Source: Myxococcales bacterium
GTDB lineage: Bacteria; Myxococcota_A; Polyangia; Fen-1088
Assembly (NCBI GenBank): GCA_003158395.1
Contig: PMIX01000281.1
Span: forward strand, 1-40,614
DNA: 40,614 bases
Reading direction: 5' to 3'
Shown in pieces: positions 9,412 to 19,786 of this stretch; the first letter of the stretch is position 1, and the number at the start of each line of letters is the position of its first letter. The notes under the pieces are model-generated. The model saw nothing but the letters and a program-made list of their open reading frames with translations. It did no database searches and had not been told where the DNA came from. The translations under genes and the position numbers were made by a program.

Positions 9412-10355
9412 CGAAAGGCTTCACGCAGCGGCATTTGCTGGGGATGGAGAGGCTGACTCGGGAGGAGATCACGACCGTCCTCGATTTGGGCGAGCGGTTC
9501 TTGGAGATCGCGGATCGTCCCATAAAGAAGGTGCCCACCCTGCGCGGCAAGACTGTCATCAACCTGTTTCTGGAACCATCCACGCGCACCCGCACGTCCT
9601 TCGAAATTGCGGCCAAGCGCTTGTCAGCCGATGGGATCAATTTCACCGCCGCCTCTTCCTCCACGGTCAAGGGCGAGACGCTCATCGACACGGCGCTGAA
9701 CTTGGATGCCATGAATCCAGACATCGTGGTCATTCGCCACGCCCAAGCCGGGTCGGCGTTGCTGCTCAGCCAGCGCATCCGCGCCGCGATTGTCAATGCG
9801 GGCGACGGCGCGCACGAGCACCCGACCCAGGCGCTGCTCGATGCCTCGACCATCCGTGCCCACAAGAAGAAGATTGAGGGACTGACCGTGGTGATTTGCG
9901 GCGACATCGACCACAGCCGCGTGGCCCGTTCCAACATCTTTGCCCTGCGCACCCTGGGCGCGCACGTGCGCGTGGCCGGGCCGCGGTCGTTTCTGCCTAT
10001 GGGTGTGGAAAGCCTGGGCTGCGAGGCGTACGACCGGATCGAGCCCGCGCTGGAAGGCGCTGACGTGGTCATGATGTTGCGGATTCAGATGGAGCGGAAG
10101 GCGGGCAGTCGTTTCCCTGACACGCGCGAGTACGCGCGCTACTTCGGCCTCAACCCACGCCGCCTGGCTCTGGCCAAGCCCGACGCCATCGTCATGCACC
10201 CCGGGCCCATGAATCGAGGCGTGGAGATCGATCCCGGGGTGGCCGACGGCCCACGCTCCGTGATCCTGGACCAGGTCAGCCGGGGCGTAGCCATCCGCAT
10301 GGCCGTCCTGTACCTTCTGGGCGGCGGCAGCGGTGAGGAATGGAGCAAGTCTTGA
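9408..10355 (+). CDS. pyrB: Aspartate carbamoyltransferase catalytic subunit
   Basis: [47 protein letters not shown]. Confidence 0.97.
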   Translation: MTKGFTQRHLLGMERLTREEITTVLDLGERFLEIADRPIKKVPTLRGKTVINLFLEPSTRTRTSFEIAAKRLSADGINFTAASSSTVKGETLIDTALNLDAMNPDIVVIRHAQAGSALLLSQRIRAAIVNAGDGAHEHPTQALLDASTIRAHKKKIEGLTVVICGDIDHSRVARSNIFALRTLGAHVRVAGPRSFLPMGVESLGCEAYDRIEPALEGADVVMMLRIQMERKAGSRFPDTREYARYFGLNPRRLALAKPDAIVMHPGPMNRGVEIDPGVADGPRSVILDQVSRGVAIRMAVLYLLGGGSGEEWSKS

Positions 10356-10394
10356 TGGCCCCCACGCGCAACCCCAATCTGAGGAGCTGGTTTC

Positions 10395-11690
10395 ATGCCT
10401 GACATTCTTCTACGCGGCGGGCGGGTGCTCGATCCCATGCGCGAATTCGACGCCCAGACCGATGTGTTGTTGCGGGATGGGAGGATCGCACGTATCGAGG
10501 GCGGCCTGGCGGCGCCGGGCAAGGACGGCAAGGTCATCAACGTCAAAGACTGCTGGGTCGTTCCGGGCCTGATAGACCTGCATGTGCACCTGCGCGAGCC
10601 AGGCCAGGAGTACAAAGAGAACATCGAGACCGGAACGGCCGCGGCGGCAGCAGGCGGCTTTTCCGCCGTGTGCTGCATGCCCAACACCAGCCCGCCCAAC
10701 GACACGCGTGCGGTGACTGAACTCATCGTCCAGCGGGCGCGCGACAAGGGCGCTGTGCGCGTCTATCCCATTGGGTGCATCACGCAAGGCCAGAAGGGCG
10801 AGAGCCTGGCCGACATGGGCGAGCTGCAAGAGGCCGGCTGCGTGGCGGTGTCCGACGACGGCCACGGCGTGATGAACAGCGAGGTCATGCGCCGAGCCTT
10901 GGAGTACGCGCGTAGCTTCGGCATCCCTCTCATCCAGCACTGCGAGGACAATGCGCTCTCGGCCGGCGGCGCCATGCACGAAGGGTTGGCCTCCACGCGC
11001 TTCGGGATTCGCGCGCAGCCGGCAGCAGCAGAATCCGCCATGTTGGCCCGGGACCTGGAACTGGTGGCTTTGACCGGCGGTCGCTACCACATGGCCCACA
11101 TCAGTTGCGCCGCCTCGGTGCGCCTGATCCGCGAGGCCAAGCAGCGCGGCCTGCCCGTCACCTGTGAGGTGACGCCGCACAACCTGATGCTGACTGACGA
11201 GGCCTGCGCGGGCTACGACACCTTCTTCAAGATGAACCCGCCCCTGCGTTCGTCGAGCGATCAGGCGGCGCTGCGCGAGGCCCTGGCAGACGGAACCATC
11301 GACGCCATCGCCACCGACCACGCGCCCCATTCGCCGGTTGAGAAAGAAGTCGAGTTCGAGCAGGCGGCCAATGGTGTCATCGGTTTGGAAACCGCGCTGG
11401 CCTTGGCGGTTGAACTGGTCGATGCGGGCGTGTTGACGCCAGCCAAGCTGGTCGTGCGCATGTCCGCCGGCCCGGCCAGGGTGCTGGGCTTGCCGGGCGG
11501 CAGTCTCGCGCTCGGTGCTCCGGCCGACGTGACCGTCATCGATCCCCAGGCAACCTGGACCTGTGATGCCGCCCGCTTTCGTTCCAAGGCGCGCAATACC
11601 CCCTTTGGGGGGCGCGCCATGCGTGGCCGGTCTGTGCTGACTGTGGTAGGTGGAGCGATCGTATTCTCCGAGGAGAGATTCGTTGTCTGA
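10395..11690 (+). CDS. pyrC: Dihydroorotase
   Basis: [75 protein letters not shown]. Confidence 0.97.
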   Translation: MPDILLRGGRVLDPMREFDAQTDVLLRDGRIARIEGGLAAPGKDGKVINVKDCWVVPGLIDLHVHLREPGQEYKENIETGTAAAAAGGFSAVCCMPNTSPPNDTRAVTELIVQRARDKGAVRVYPIGCITQGQKGESLADMGELQEAGCVAVSDDGHGVMNSEVMRRALEYARSFGIPLIQHCEDNALSAGGAMHEGLASTRFGIRAQPAAAESAMLARDLELVALTGGRYHMAHISCAASVRLIREAKQRGLPVTCEVTPHNLMLTDEACAGYDTFFKMNPPLRSSSDQAALREALADGTIDAIATDHAPHSPVEKEVEFEQAANGVIGLETALALAVELVDAGVLTPAKLVVRMSAGPARVLGLPGGSLALGAPADVTVIDPQATWTCDAARFRSKARNTPFGGRAMRGRSVLTVVGGAIVFSEERFVV

Positions 11691-12828
11691 GAACGAGAGC
11701 GCATTGACCCCGGCCCTGCTGGCCCTGGAGGACGGTACCGTGTACCGGGGCCTCGCCTTTGGCGCTGCCGCCGACATGACTGGTGAGTTGGTCTTCAACA
11801 CCGCGATGAGCGGCTATCAGGAGGTGCTGACCGACCCGTCGTACCGCGGTCAGATCGTGCTCATGACCGCGCCCGAGATCGGCAACGTGGGCGTGAACCC
11901 CGAGGATTTCGAGTCGGACCGGCCCTACTGCGCCGGCTTCGTCGTGCGCAACCTATCACCGCGCGCGTCCAACTGGCGCGCACGGGGCACGCTGGCCGAC
12001 CTGATGGAGAAGACGGGCGTGGCCGGAATCACGGGGATCGACACGCGCGCCATCACGCGCCGCTTGCGCATCGGTGGCGCCCAACGCGCCGTGATCACAC
12101 GCAAGGTTGACGACCCGAACGCCGCCGTCGCCCTGGCCCGGCGCTCGCCCTCTATGGAAGGGCAGGACCTGGCCAAGGAAGTGACCTGCGCCCAGCCTTA
12201 CCAGTGGGACGAGGGGCTTTGGCAGGCGCCTGCCACCCGCACCCCGGCGCCGCCCGCGCGCCATCGCGTGGTGGCCTACGATTTCGGCATCAAGCGCGGG
12301 ATCCTGCGCCGCTTGCGGCAGAGCGCTTGCGCCGTCACGGTGGTACCGGCGACCACGCGGGCGCGCGACGTTTTGGGCATGAAGCCCGACGGCATCTTTC
12401 TTTCCAACGGGCCGGGCGATCCTGCGGCCGTCTCCTACGCCGTTGAGGCCGCGGCCGAGTTGTGCGAGAGCGGCAAGCCCATCTTCGGCATTTGCCTGGG
12501 GCACCAGATCTTGGGGCTCGCCCTAGGCGGCAAGACCTACAAGCTGAAGTTTGGTCATCACGGCGCCAACCACCCGGTGATGGACCTTTCTACGCGCAGG
12601 GTGGAGATCACCTCGCAGAACCATGGCTTCGCGGTGGACGTGGCCTCATTGCAGGGCAGGGCCGTGCTGTCGCACATCAACTTGAACGACCAGACGGTCG
12701 AGGGCATGCGCCACGACCGGTTGCCCGTGTTCAGCGTGCAATACCACCCCGAGGCGTCGCCGGGTCCCAACGATCCGAGCTACCTCTTCGGGCGTTTTGT
12801 CAAGATGATGGACGAGCAGGCGCGGTGA
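11683..12828 (+). CDS. carA: Carbamoyl-phosphate synthase small subunit
   Basis: [78 protein letters not shown] at 11683 overlaps the pyrC stop, with GAGGAG a few nt upstream; ORF track begins at 11650. Confidence 0.95.
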   Translation: MSENESALTPALLALEDGTVYRGLAFGAAADMTGELVFNTAMSGYQEVLTDPSYRGQIVLMTAPEIGNVGVNPEDFESDRPYCAGFVVRNLSPRASNWRARGTLADLMEKTGVAGITGIDTRAITRRLRIGGAQRAVITRKVDDPNAAVALARRSPSMEGQDLAKEVTCAQPYQWDEGLWQAPATRTPAPPARHRVVAYDFGIKRGILRRLRQSACAVTVVPATTRARDVLGMKPDGIFLSNGPGDPAAVSYAVEAAAELCESGKPIFGICLGHQILGLALGGKTYKLKFGHHGANHPVMDLSTRRVEITSQNHGFAVDVASLQGRAVLSHINLNDQTVEGMRHDRLPVFSVQYHPEASPGPNDPSYLFGRFVKMMDEQAR

Positions 12829-13526
12829 GGGACGACGAGACCAGCGGACTGCGCCAGGATGCCGGCCTGATCCACGCGTTGCTCGACCAGTTGGCGAGCG
12901 ATTTCGCTGCGCCGCCGTTTCGCGAGCAGATTGCGGCTGCGCGCGAAGAGTATTTCGCGCGCGCGGGCAAGGTCTTCGAGGACGATGCGGAGGTGTACGA
13001 GGCGCGCCTCGTGGCGTTTCTCGAATGGTACGTGATTGAGCGGCCGCTGCCCGAGGGCCAGCCACCAGTGCTGATCGCGTTGGCGCGCACGCCGGCTGAT
13101 GCGGCCAACGCCGAGCGGCGTATGGCCCTGGCGCGCATGGCGACCAGCCACCGGAGCCTGTTCGACATTGCCGACGTGAAGGGCAATCGGTTGGAGCTGG
13201 AAGACATTCTGGGCGGTGCCCGCTTCTCGGTGGTCGAGCGGCGCAGCACCATCGGTTTCGAGGTCGGTGCGATCGTGGAAGCGCGCGTGGTGTGGGACGG
13301 CGCGGATCCGCTTTTTGCCAAGACCTTTCTCTGTCATCCGCGTGACGCCCGCACCGAGATCCTGAATCTGGTCGACGACTCGCTGATGGCGGGCGCCAAT
13401 CGCGACGATATCATGGGCAAGCTTTCCCAGCTCTACCTGCGCTGGCATCGCCACGGCCATCTGAACGCAGGCCGCATATACAAAGGCGGGTACACCGGCA
13501 ACACCGCCGGGCCGGTTGTGATCTAG
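12825..13526 (+). CDS. Conserved hypothetical protein coupled to carA
   Basis: GTG at 12825 overlaps the carA TGA (GTGA); translation [75 protein letters not shown]. The upstream part of ORF 12462..13526 is out-of-frame carA. Confidence 0.7.
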   Translation: MRDDETSGLRQDAGLIHALLDQLASDFAAPPFREQIAAAREEYFARAGKVFEDDAEVYEARLVAFLEWYVIERPLPEGQPPVLIALARTPADAANAERRMALARMATSHRSLFDIADVKGNRLELEDILGGARFSVVERRSTIGFEVGAIVEARVVWDGADPLFAKTFLCHPRDARTEILNLVDDSLMAGANRDDIMGKLSQLYLRWHRHGHLNAGRIYKGGYTGNTAGPVVI

Positions 13527-13583
13527 CGGGGATCGCCATGCCTCTCCCCACTCGGTCCATTCCTGCGCTAAACTGGCACCTAC

Positions 13584-14951
13584 ATGACTGCCTCTCTGCA
13601 GGACAAGACCGTGGTGCTCGGCGTGACCGGCGGCATATCGGCGTACAAGGCAGCCGAACTGTGCCGGCTGCTGCGCAAGGCCGGGGCGCGCGTTGAGGTC
13701 GTCATGACGCCTGCCGCTTGCGCGTTCATCACGCCTCTCACCATGCAGGCCTTGTCAGGAAACCCAGTGGCCACCGAGATGTTCGAGGCCACCACGAACT
13801 CGCACATCGGACACATTGAACTGGCCTCGCGCGCCGACATCATCGTGGTGGCGCCGGCGACCGCGGATGCCATTGCACGCTTCGCCGCGGGCATGGCCAA
13901 CGACCTGTTGGCCGCGGTGGTACTCGCTGCGCGCGCACCCGTGCTGCTGGCGCCGGCCATGAACACCAACATGTGGGAGAACCCCATCACCCAGGCGAAC
14001 CTGGCTCGGCTGACCGAGACGGGCCGCTTTTCTTCGGTGGGCCCTGATGCGGGTGAGCTGGCCTGTGGCTGGGTGGGCGCCGGTCGGCTGGTCGCGCCCG
14101 CCGAGATCGTCGCCGCCATCGAGTCGCGCCTTAGCGGTGTGCCCGAGGCGGACGGCCCCGAGGGCGCGCTGGCCGGCCGTCGCATCGTGGTTACCGCGGG
14201 CCCCACCTGGGAGGCGGTGGACGATGTGCGCTTTCTGGGCAACCGTTCATCGGGAAGGATGGGTTTCTCCCTGGCACAAACCGCGGCCGCGCAGGGTGCC
14301 GACGTGACGCTCATTGCAGGGCCAGTGGCCTTGGCCACCCCAGCTCGTGTTGCCCGTCGCATTGACGTGGAATCGGCGCAAGAGATGCGCGAGGCCTTGC
14401 GTCGCGTGGCCTTGCAGGCCGACGTGGTCGTGATGGCGGCGGCGGTGGCCGATTTCCGTCCAGGCGTGCGTGTCCTGGGCAAGCTCTCGCGCCGTGATGC
14501 CCGCCCGGCTGCCGCCCGCTCGGCGCGCACGCTATCACTGGTCGCCAACCCGGACTTGTTGGCCGAGTTGGGACGCGGTCGCAAAGGACGGACGCCCTTC
14601 CTGGTGGGGTTCGCGGCCGAGGTGGGGGTGTCTGGAGAGGCGCTGGTCGCGCGCGCGCGGCAGAAGCTAACCGAGAAGGGGTGTGACGTCGTGGTGGCCA
14701 ACGAGGTGGGCAAGGCTGGTCTGGGCCTGGGCGCGGAGTACAACGCGGTTACCATGGTCTTTGCCGACGGCCGGGTCGTCGACCTGCCAGCCGATCGCAA
14801 GGAAGCTATCGCCACTGAGATCTGGAACACCATCAAGACCTTCTATCTGGCGCCCGGGTTGAGCAAGTCCGGGCCGCCGCCTGAAGCGCTTTCCTCGATT
14901 TCCCCCGGCAGGCGCCGCGCCCGCCGTGGCGGGAAGGGCAACGATGTCTAG
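13584..14951 (+). CDS. coaBC: Bifunctional phosphopantothenoylcysteine decarboxylase/phosphopantothenate-cysteine ligase
   Basis: VVLGVTGGISAYKAAELCRLLRKAGARVEVVMTPAACAFITPLT, APAMNTNMWENP, VTAGPTWEAVDDVRFLGNRSSGRMGFSLA. Confidence 0.96.
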   Translation: MTASLQDKTVVLGVTGGISAYKAAELCRLLRKAGARVEVVMTPAACAFITPLTMQALSGNPVATEMFEATTNSHIGHIELASRADIIVVAPATADAIARFAAGMANDLLAAVVLAARAPVLLAPAMNTNMWENPITQANLARLTETGRFSSVGPDAGELACGWVGAGRLVAPAEIVAAIESRLSGVPEADGPEGALAGRRIVVTAGPTWEAVDDVRFLGNRSSGRMGFSLAQTAAAQGADVTLIAGPVALATPARVARRIDVESAQEMREALRRVALQADVVVMAAAVADFRPGVRVLGKLSRRDARPAAARSARTLSLVANPDLLAELGRGRKGRTPFLVGFAAEVGVSGEALVARARQKLTEKGCDVVVANEVGKAGLGLGAEYNAVTMVFADGRVVDLPADRKEAIATEIWNTIKTFYLAPGLSKSGPPPEALSSISPGRRRARRGGKGNDV

Positions 14952-15930
14952 CGCTTCACGCGAAGAAGAACTACGCGCCTACGCGGGCGAGGCCAGCACG
15001 CGGCTGGTCGGGGCCGGCCAGGTTCTGGCTGGGCGGCAGATCATGGGCGGGCCGGCACGTGGAAATGTGCCGCCCTGGCCGGGGTCCGAAGATAGGGACT
15101 TTCATGGGACCTTGTCGGCCATCTGGGTGTGGTCGCGCGCGCAGGCACTCTCGGCCAATGATCACTTCTCGCTCAACATAGCGGCGGCCTGGGATTTCGT
15201 GAACAACAGCTGGGACCATTTCATACCCGTGGCGCTCGGTCCCGCGGCCAGCGATGAGGCGGCCTACGACTGCGCCATGGTGCTGCGGGCCGTGCTGGCC
15301 GATCCGAACATCTTGGGCTTTGACGCCGAGGACGACCGGCGGCGCGATCGCGCGTCGTCGGCGGCTCGTCTCTTGGGGGCGTATGTCAATGACCTGGAGA
15401 GTCCCGGCGGGCGTGAGTTTCGCGATCCCGGCTTTCTGGCGTGGAGCCTGGGCGAGTACGCTCGCCAGGCCGGCGACCGAGGTCTCAGCTCGATGGTTCG
15501 TCGCTTCGTTGAGGCGGCTTACGGCATGAAGAGTCCACCGCCTTTCGCTTCGGAGACGGTGGCGCAGGACGGCCTATTCGACTTTTCGTGCACGACCGCC
15601 ACGCGTGTTTTGGCGGTGTTGGGCGCCGAAGGCCCCACGCCCTTCATCGGTGCCTGGCTGCGCGAGCGGGTCGCCTCCGCAATCGCGCGGACGTTCGTGG
15701 CTCGACCCATGGACGAGAACACCTGGAACGCGTGCGCCGCGGTCGGCGTGGGCCGGGCCTATGCGGTGTCGACCGACCCCCGGTTTCTCGCAGCTCATGG
15801 CGCGATCTTGTCCGAGCTGGATCGACGGGCAGAGCTGGGGGCGCTGGGCCGCCAACCGGGTTTCTCGGCGGAAACTGCGGCGACCTTCTACTACGCCATG
15901 GCGGTCGATGCGCCGCTGGCGAAGGGCTGA
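14944..15930 (+). CDS. Conserved hypothetical protein (helical)
   Basis: ATG at 14944 overlaps the coaBC 3' end; no recognised motif; tightly packed with the next gene (TGA|GTG). Confidence 0.65.
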   Translation: MSSASREEELRAYAGEASTRLVGAGQVLAGRQIMGGPARGNVPPWPGSEDRDFHGTLSAIWVWSRAQALSANDHFSLNIAAAWDFVNNSWDHFIPVALGPAASDEAAYDCAMVLRAVLADPNILGFDAEDDRRRDRASSAARLLGAYVNDLESPGGREFRDPGFLAWSLGEYARQAGDRGLSSMVRRFVEAAYGMKSPPPFASETVAQDGLFDFSCTTATRVLAVLGAEGPTPFIGAWLRERVASAIARTFVARPMDENTWNACAAVGVGRAYAVSTDPRFLAAHGAILSELDRRAELGALGRQPGFSAETAATFYYAMAVDAPLAKG

Positions 15931-16725
15931 GTGGACGATCTGCAAGGCGAGCTGCGCGCGCTTGTCGCGGGCGTCCGGACCCACCTGGAGGCGCGGGCAC
16001 GTGCCGGCCTGGTCGGCGTTTCCAAGGCGCCTTGCCCGCGCGGCAAGGGCACTGTCCAGGTGGACGCCCCGGCGGCCCCAGCCGCGGCTGCCCATCCGCT
16101 CACCGAACCGGCCGACTTGGAGACGGCCTTTGCGGCGGACAGTGAGCCACCGTTCCCCCACGCGGGGCACGGCCTGACCCTGGTGCGTGCCGAGTTGGGT
16201 GACTGCCAGCGCTGCAAGCTGGCCCAAGGCCGTCGCCACATCGTGTTCGGCACCGGCAACCCAGAGGCGCATTTGATGTTCGTGGGCGAAGCGCCGGGCG
16301 CCGATGAGGATGAACAGGGCGAGCCCTTCGTGGGCGCAGCCGGGCAACTTCTCACCAAGATGATCCAGGCCATGCAACGGACGCGTGACGACGTCTACAT
16401 CTGCAACGTGATCAAGTGCCGTCCCCCAGGCAACCGCGACCCTGAGCCCGACGAGGTGGCGGCTTGTGAGCCTTTCCTCAAGAAGCAGATCGCAGTTGTC
16501 CAGCCGCGCGTGATCGTGGCCTTGGGCAAGTTCGCCGCCCACCTGCTGACCGGCGAGCACACGCCCATCACGCGCCTACGCGGCAATCTCAAGCACTATC
16601 AGGGAATCCCAGTGATGCCGACCTACCACCCCGCGTACCTCCTGCGCGACGAGAGCCGCAAGCGCGAGGCCTGGCACGACTTGAAAGAAGTCATGGCGTT
16701 GTTGAGACACATGGGGTTGACCTGA
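15931..16725 (+). CDS. Uracil-DNA glycosylase, family 4 (Fe-S type)
   Basis: [95 protein letters not shown]. Confidence 0.93.
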   Translation: MDDLQGELRALVAGVRTHLEARARAGLVGVSKAPCPRGKGTVQVDAPAAPAAAAHPLTEPADLETAFAADSEPPFPHAGHGLTLVRAELGDCQRCKLAQGRRHIVFGTGNPEAHLMFVGEAPGADEDEQGEPFVGAAGQLLTKMIQAMQRTRDDVYICNVIKCRPPGNRDPEPDEVAACEPFLKKQIAVVQPRVIVALGKFAAHLLTGEHTPITRLRGNLKHYQGIPVMPTYHPAYLLRDESRKREAWHDLKEVMALLRHMGLT

Positions 16726-16739
16726 CGCTCATCGCTGTT

Positions 16740-17174
16740 TCAACGTGAGTCGCCGCCGTCGGGCTCGGGCCTGCGCGGCGGCGGAGGCGCAGGCGAGCCA
16801 TAGTCTTCACGCAGTCTGGCGGCGAGTTTGTCAACCAGAAGTTGCTCAAAATGGCGCGGCAAGTCGGGCAGCGATGCCACGACCCGGGTGATGTCGCGAC
16901 CGCTGCTTTCGCTGGCTCGGATGAGTTCGAGAGATCCTTTGTGGAGCTTCTGGCCCTCCGGGTAGTCGAACAGGATATAGCCGGCAACCTCGTCTTTCTC
17001 GCGAATGACACAATTGCGGTCAATGCGCAGAAAACGCACGGCACTGGGCCACACATCGGCGATCGGATAGGGGACCGTGCCCACGCTGCGCGCCTCTGCG
17101 GTGGACAGTCCCAAGGACGGCCATAAGGGGATCAGGGCGAGCAGGGAAACCCAGCGTGGCCGGGCTCGTGTCAC
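16740..17174 (-). CDS. Secreted hypothetical protein
   Basis: Signal-peptide-like N-terminus MTRARPRWVSLLALIPLWPSLGLSTAEA; start overlaps the upstream flippase-like gene stop by 4 nt. Confidence 0.6.
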   Translation of the reverse strand: MTRARPRWVSLLALIPLWPSLGLSTAEARSVGTVPYPIADVWPSAVRFLRIDRNCVIREKDEVAGYILFDYPEGQKLHKGSLELIRASESSGRDITRVVASLPDLPRHFEQLLVDKLAARLREDYGSPAPPPPRRPEPDGGDSR

Positions 17175-18250
17175 GAGGCCTCTCCTTCCTCAGCGGCGCG
17201 TTTGGATTCGACAACCATGGTGCGCAGCGAGCGGGAACCTTCGCCCACGGCCAGGAGGGCAAGACAACCCAACCCCACGTACCACACGAACTGGATTCCA
17301 TGAAGAGCAATGGCGTAGGCGCCGCCGAAGGAGCTGACCATGGCCGCAGGTAGGTAGGCGCCCAAAGCAATGAGAATGCCCGCATGAAACTGGCCCACCA
17401 GGCCTGGGGAATTGGGCAGGGAGATGAGCACGCCAGTAAAAGCCATGGCTGCAAACGCGCCGGTGAGCGGGATGGCAAGCTGCATGTCGCGGGCGAGCAG
17501 CCACATTCCGAATCCATTGCTGAACCAGTAGAGGATCGTCTGGGCCAAGAACGGAATCATGTTGCGCGGCTCACGCAGGGCTCGAAAACCATGGATCAAG
17601 GCACGCAGCTTGTCGGCCAGGCGTTCGGCCGTTGCAGGCGCAAGACGTCGCAGAAGGGTTGCTACCAGGACGAGCTGGATCGTCTTCTCGGTCCAGCGTA
17701 GGGCGCAGGCCAGAAAGATCGTCAGAGAGAGAAAGCCAATCAGGGATAGCCAGGCTGCGCCCGCCAGAACCGACGAGTAGCCCGGCCCGCCCGCCCGAAA
17801 AGCCAACACGTACGTCACGAAGAAAAGGATGGAGATCACCAGTCCGTCGACGATGCGCTCCACCGCCACAGTACCCAACAGGGCGCTCATGCGTGATTGC
17901 CCGCCGCGTACCACGTAGTACGGCCGCGCGAATTCGCCCAGGCGGAAGGGCAAGGCCAGGATGGCCATGAACCCCACGGTTGAGATGGTCATCAGGCGGC
18001 CGAAACTCAGAGAGACGCCGACAGGACGCAGAAGGTACTTCCAGCGCCACGCGCGGAAAAGATGCGTGGGAACCATAGTGGCCGCGTAGACCAGAACCGC
18101 CGAAAGGGGCAAGCCGCGCAGCACCGAGGCGGTGGCCGAAAGGTCCATCCTGCGAAGGGCTAGCCACAAACACAAAGCCCCCACGAGCAAGGACATGAGG
18201 ATTTTGACAAGCAGCTTCAATGAGGGTGGCCTTTTCGGCGCAGAGCGCAT
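17171..18250 (-). CDS. Lysylphosphatidylglycerol synthase TM / flippase-like (UPF0104) membrane protein
   Basis: Polytopic protein: LKLLVKILMSLLVGALCLWLALRRMDLSATASVLRGLPLSAVL ... RAWRWKYLLRPVGVSLSFGRLMTISTVGFMAILALPFRLGEFARPYYVVR, characteristic of this family. Confidence 0.85.
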   Translation of the reverse strand: MRSAPKRPPSLKLLVKILMSLLVGALCLWLALRRMDLSATASVLRGLPLSAVLVYAATMVPTHLFRAWRWKYLLRPVGVSLSFGRLMTISTVGFMAILALPFRLGEFARPYYVVRGGQSRMSALLGTVAVERIVDGLVISILFFVTYVLAFRAGGPGYSSVLAGAAWLSLIGFLSLTIFLACALRWTEKTIQLVLVATLLRRLAPATAERLADKLRALIHGFRALREPRNMIPFLAQTILYWFSNGFGMWLLARDMQLAIPLTGAFAAMAFTGVLISLPNSPGLVGQFHAGILIALGAYLPAAMVSSFGGAYAIALHGIQFVWYVGLGCLALLAVGEGSRSLRTMVVESKRAAEEGEAS

Positions 18251-18969
18251 CAGGGGAGTTGGCCTATCAAGATACGGCGCGGATTATCGCTGAGCAATCG
18301 CTTGACCCCTTCGGCGCCGAGACGTTTCTCGATCCAGGCCAGTCCCGAGGCTATAGCCGGGCTGTCGTCAGGGTCGTGAATGTCAGAAGCCGCGGCATGG
18401 GCCAGGCCTTCCTCGACCAGTCGTCGGGCTGTCTTGACCTGTGCGCGGTCGCCGATTCCGGACAGCGCGGCCAGGTCCACCAACAACGCGGCTTGGCGGC
18501 TCAAGCTTTCGGCCACACCAAGATCGCGTTGCACCGCCGAATACCGTTCAGGGTGGGCCAGGACCGGAAGACGCCCGGCAACCCGCATGTCAAAAAGGGC
18601 GGCCTCGAGACGAGGCGGCATGACCGCCGGACTGATCTCAAAGAGGAAGGCCTTGCCGCCGTCGTAGCAGGGTGGTTCTCCTTGGCGGATTCGGCTGGCA
18701 AGGACGTCGTCCCAGTAGTTCTCAGCGCCGAGCAGCAGGCGCACATCAGGCAGCATGGTCGCAATCTCGCAGCTCACCTGATCGAAGGTGAGCCTGACCT
18801 GGTCGAGCGGGGGCTGAAACATTCCAGCGAACTGGTGAGGCGTGGCGCACAGATCAGAGAAGCCCATTCCGGCCAAAGCACGCACCATGCCGACACACGT
18901 GTCAAGGTTGTCGGCTCCGTCGTCAAGGCCGGGAAGGAAGTGAGAATGCAGATCAACGTAATGCGCCAC
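18250..18969 (-). CDS. CpsB/CapC-type PHP-domain tyrosine-protein phosphatase-like protein
   Basis: YVDLHSHFLPGLDDGADNLDTCVGMVRALAGMGFSDLCATPHQ, AHPERYSAV, ASDIHDPDD. GTG at 18969 is the likely start within ORF 18250..19254. Confidence 0.82.
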   Translation of the reverse strand: MAHYVDLHSHFLPGLDDGADNLDTCVGMVRALAGMGFSDLCATPHQFAGMFQPPLDQVRLTFDQVSCEIATMLPDVRLLLGAENYWDDVLASRIRQGEPPCYDGGKAFLFEISPAVMPPRLEAALFDMRVAGRLPVLAHPERYSAVQRDLGVAESLSRQAALLVDLAALSGIGDRAQVKTARRLVEEGLAHAAASDIHDPDDSPAIASGLAWIEKRLGAEGVKRLLSDNPRRILIGQLP

Positions 18970-19125
18970 GGGGCTTGCCGTCAAACAATAGCGAATCCGG
19001 CGCTGATTTGAGGGTTTCTTTTCGGGCCGGCTGGTAGGAGAGAGAAAACGCCACCGACGTACGCTTGGGGCTTGCGCAAAGGCGAAAAGCGATCGCAGAG
19101 TAATTGCTCTGGAGGCACAAGTTTG

Positions 19126-19629
19126 ATGAGCGATAAGGTCGCGCTGCCACGTCTCGACTTGCCGGGTCAGAAGACCCACTGGGCTGTTGTTGCCGTCATC
19201 GGCGGCGGTGTTCTGGTGTTGTTGATGGCTGCGATCTTTCTCATTGTCGTGCACAAGGAGCAGGCCGCGCAGGAGGCAGCGGCTCGATCAGTAGAAGCCC
19301 GCGCTAGGGAGGCTGCCTCCCAGGTCGAGAAGATGAAGCTTGAAGCAGCCGCCGCGGTCGAAAAGGCCAAGGCAGCGGCCGCGGCAGCTGCAGCCGAAAA
19401 GGCGAGGCCGGCGGGTAATGCAGTGGCCGGCGACGACGCCAGGAAGGTTGGGTCTGCCGGGTCGGCGGCGGCCAATGGGGATTCGGGCAAGACCGGACAG
19501 AAGAAAAAAGGGAACAAATTGGGGCGCAAGACAGGAAGGGTGACGGCAGCCAAGGGCGGCGGACCGCCTTCTGAAGCGACCAAGAAGACTGACGCGTCTC
19601 TTGATGCGTTGCTGCGCGGTTTGAAGTAG
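19126..19629 (+). CDS. Single-pass membrane protein with Ala/Glu/Lys-rich coiled coil
   Basis: ATG at 19126 preceded by GGAGG; TM WAVVAVIGGGVLVLLMAAIFLIVV followed by AARSVEARAREAASQVEKMKLEAAAAVEKAKAAAAAAAAEKA. Confidence 0.65.
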   Translation: MSDKVALPRLDLPGQKTHWAVVAVIGGGVLVLLMAAIFLIVVHKEQAAQEAAARSVEARAREAASQVEKMKLEAAAAVEKAKAAAAAAAAEKARPAGNAVAGDDARKVGSAGSAAANGDSGKTGQKKKGNKLGRKTGRVTAAKGGGPPSEATKKTDASLDALLRGLK

Positions 19630-19637
19630 CTTCGCTG

Positions 19638-19656
19638 GCTCGCGCAGGGCGCGAGC
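19638..19656 (+). terminator. Hairpin downstream of the 19126-19629 gene (no clear U tract)
   Basis: GCTCGCGC-AGG-GCGCGAGC, perfect 8-bp stem starting 9 nt after the stop codon. Confidence 0.35.
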
Positions 19657-19786
19657 GCCCAGGGGTCGGCCTATTCAGGACGGCAGCGAACGGGCGTGTT
19701 CGCGCTGCGCGCGCGGGAATTTGTGTTAGATACTAAGTGCATGGGGTACCTTTCCCCGGTGAACGCAGAACAGCGCAAGGAGTTAC

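Noticed and set aside
12462-12824. Upstream extension of ORF 12462..13526
   Set aside because: It overlaps the strongly supported carA in another frame; GTG 12825 is the sensible start.
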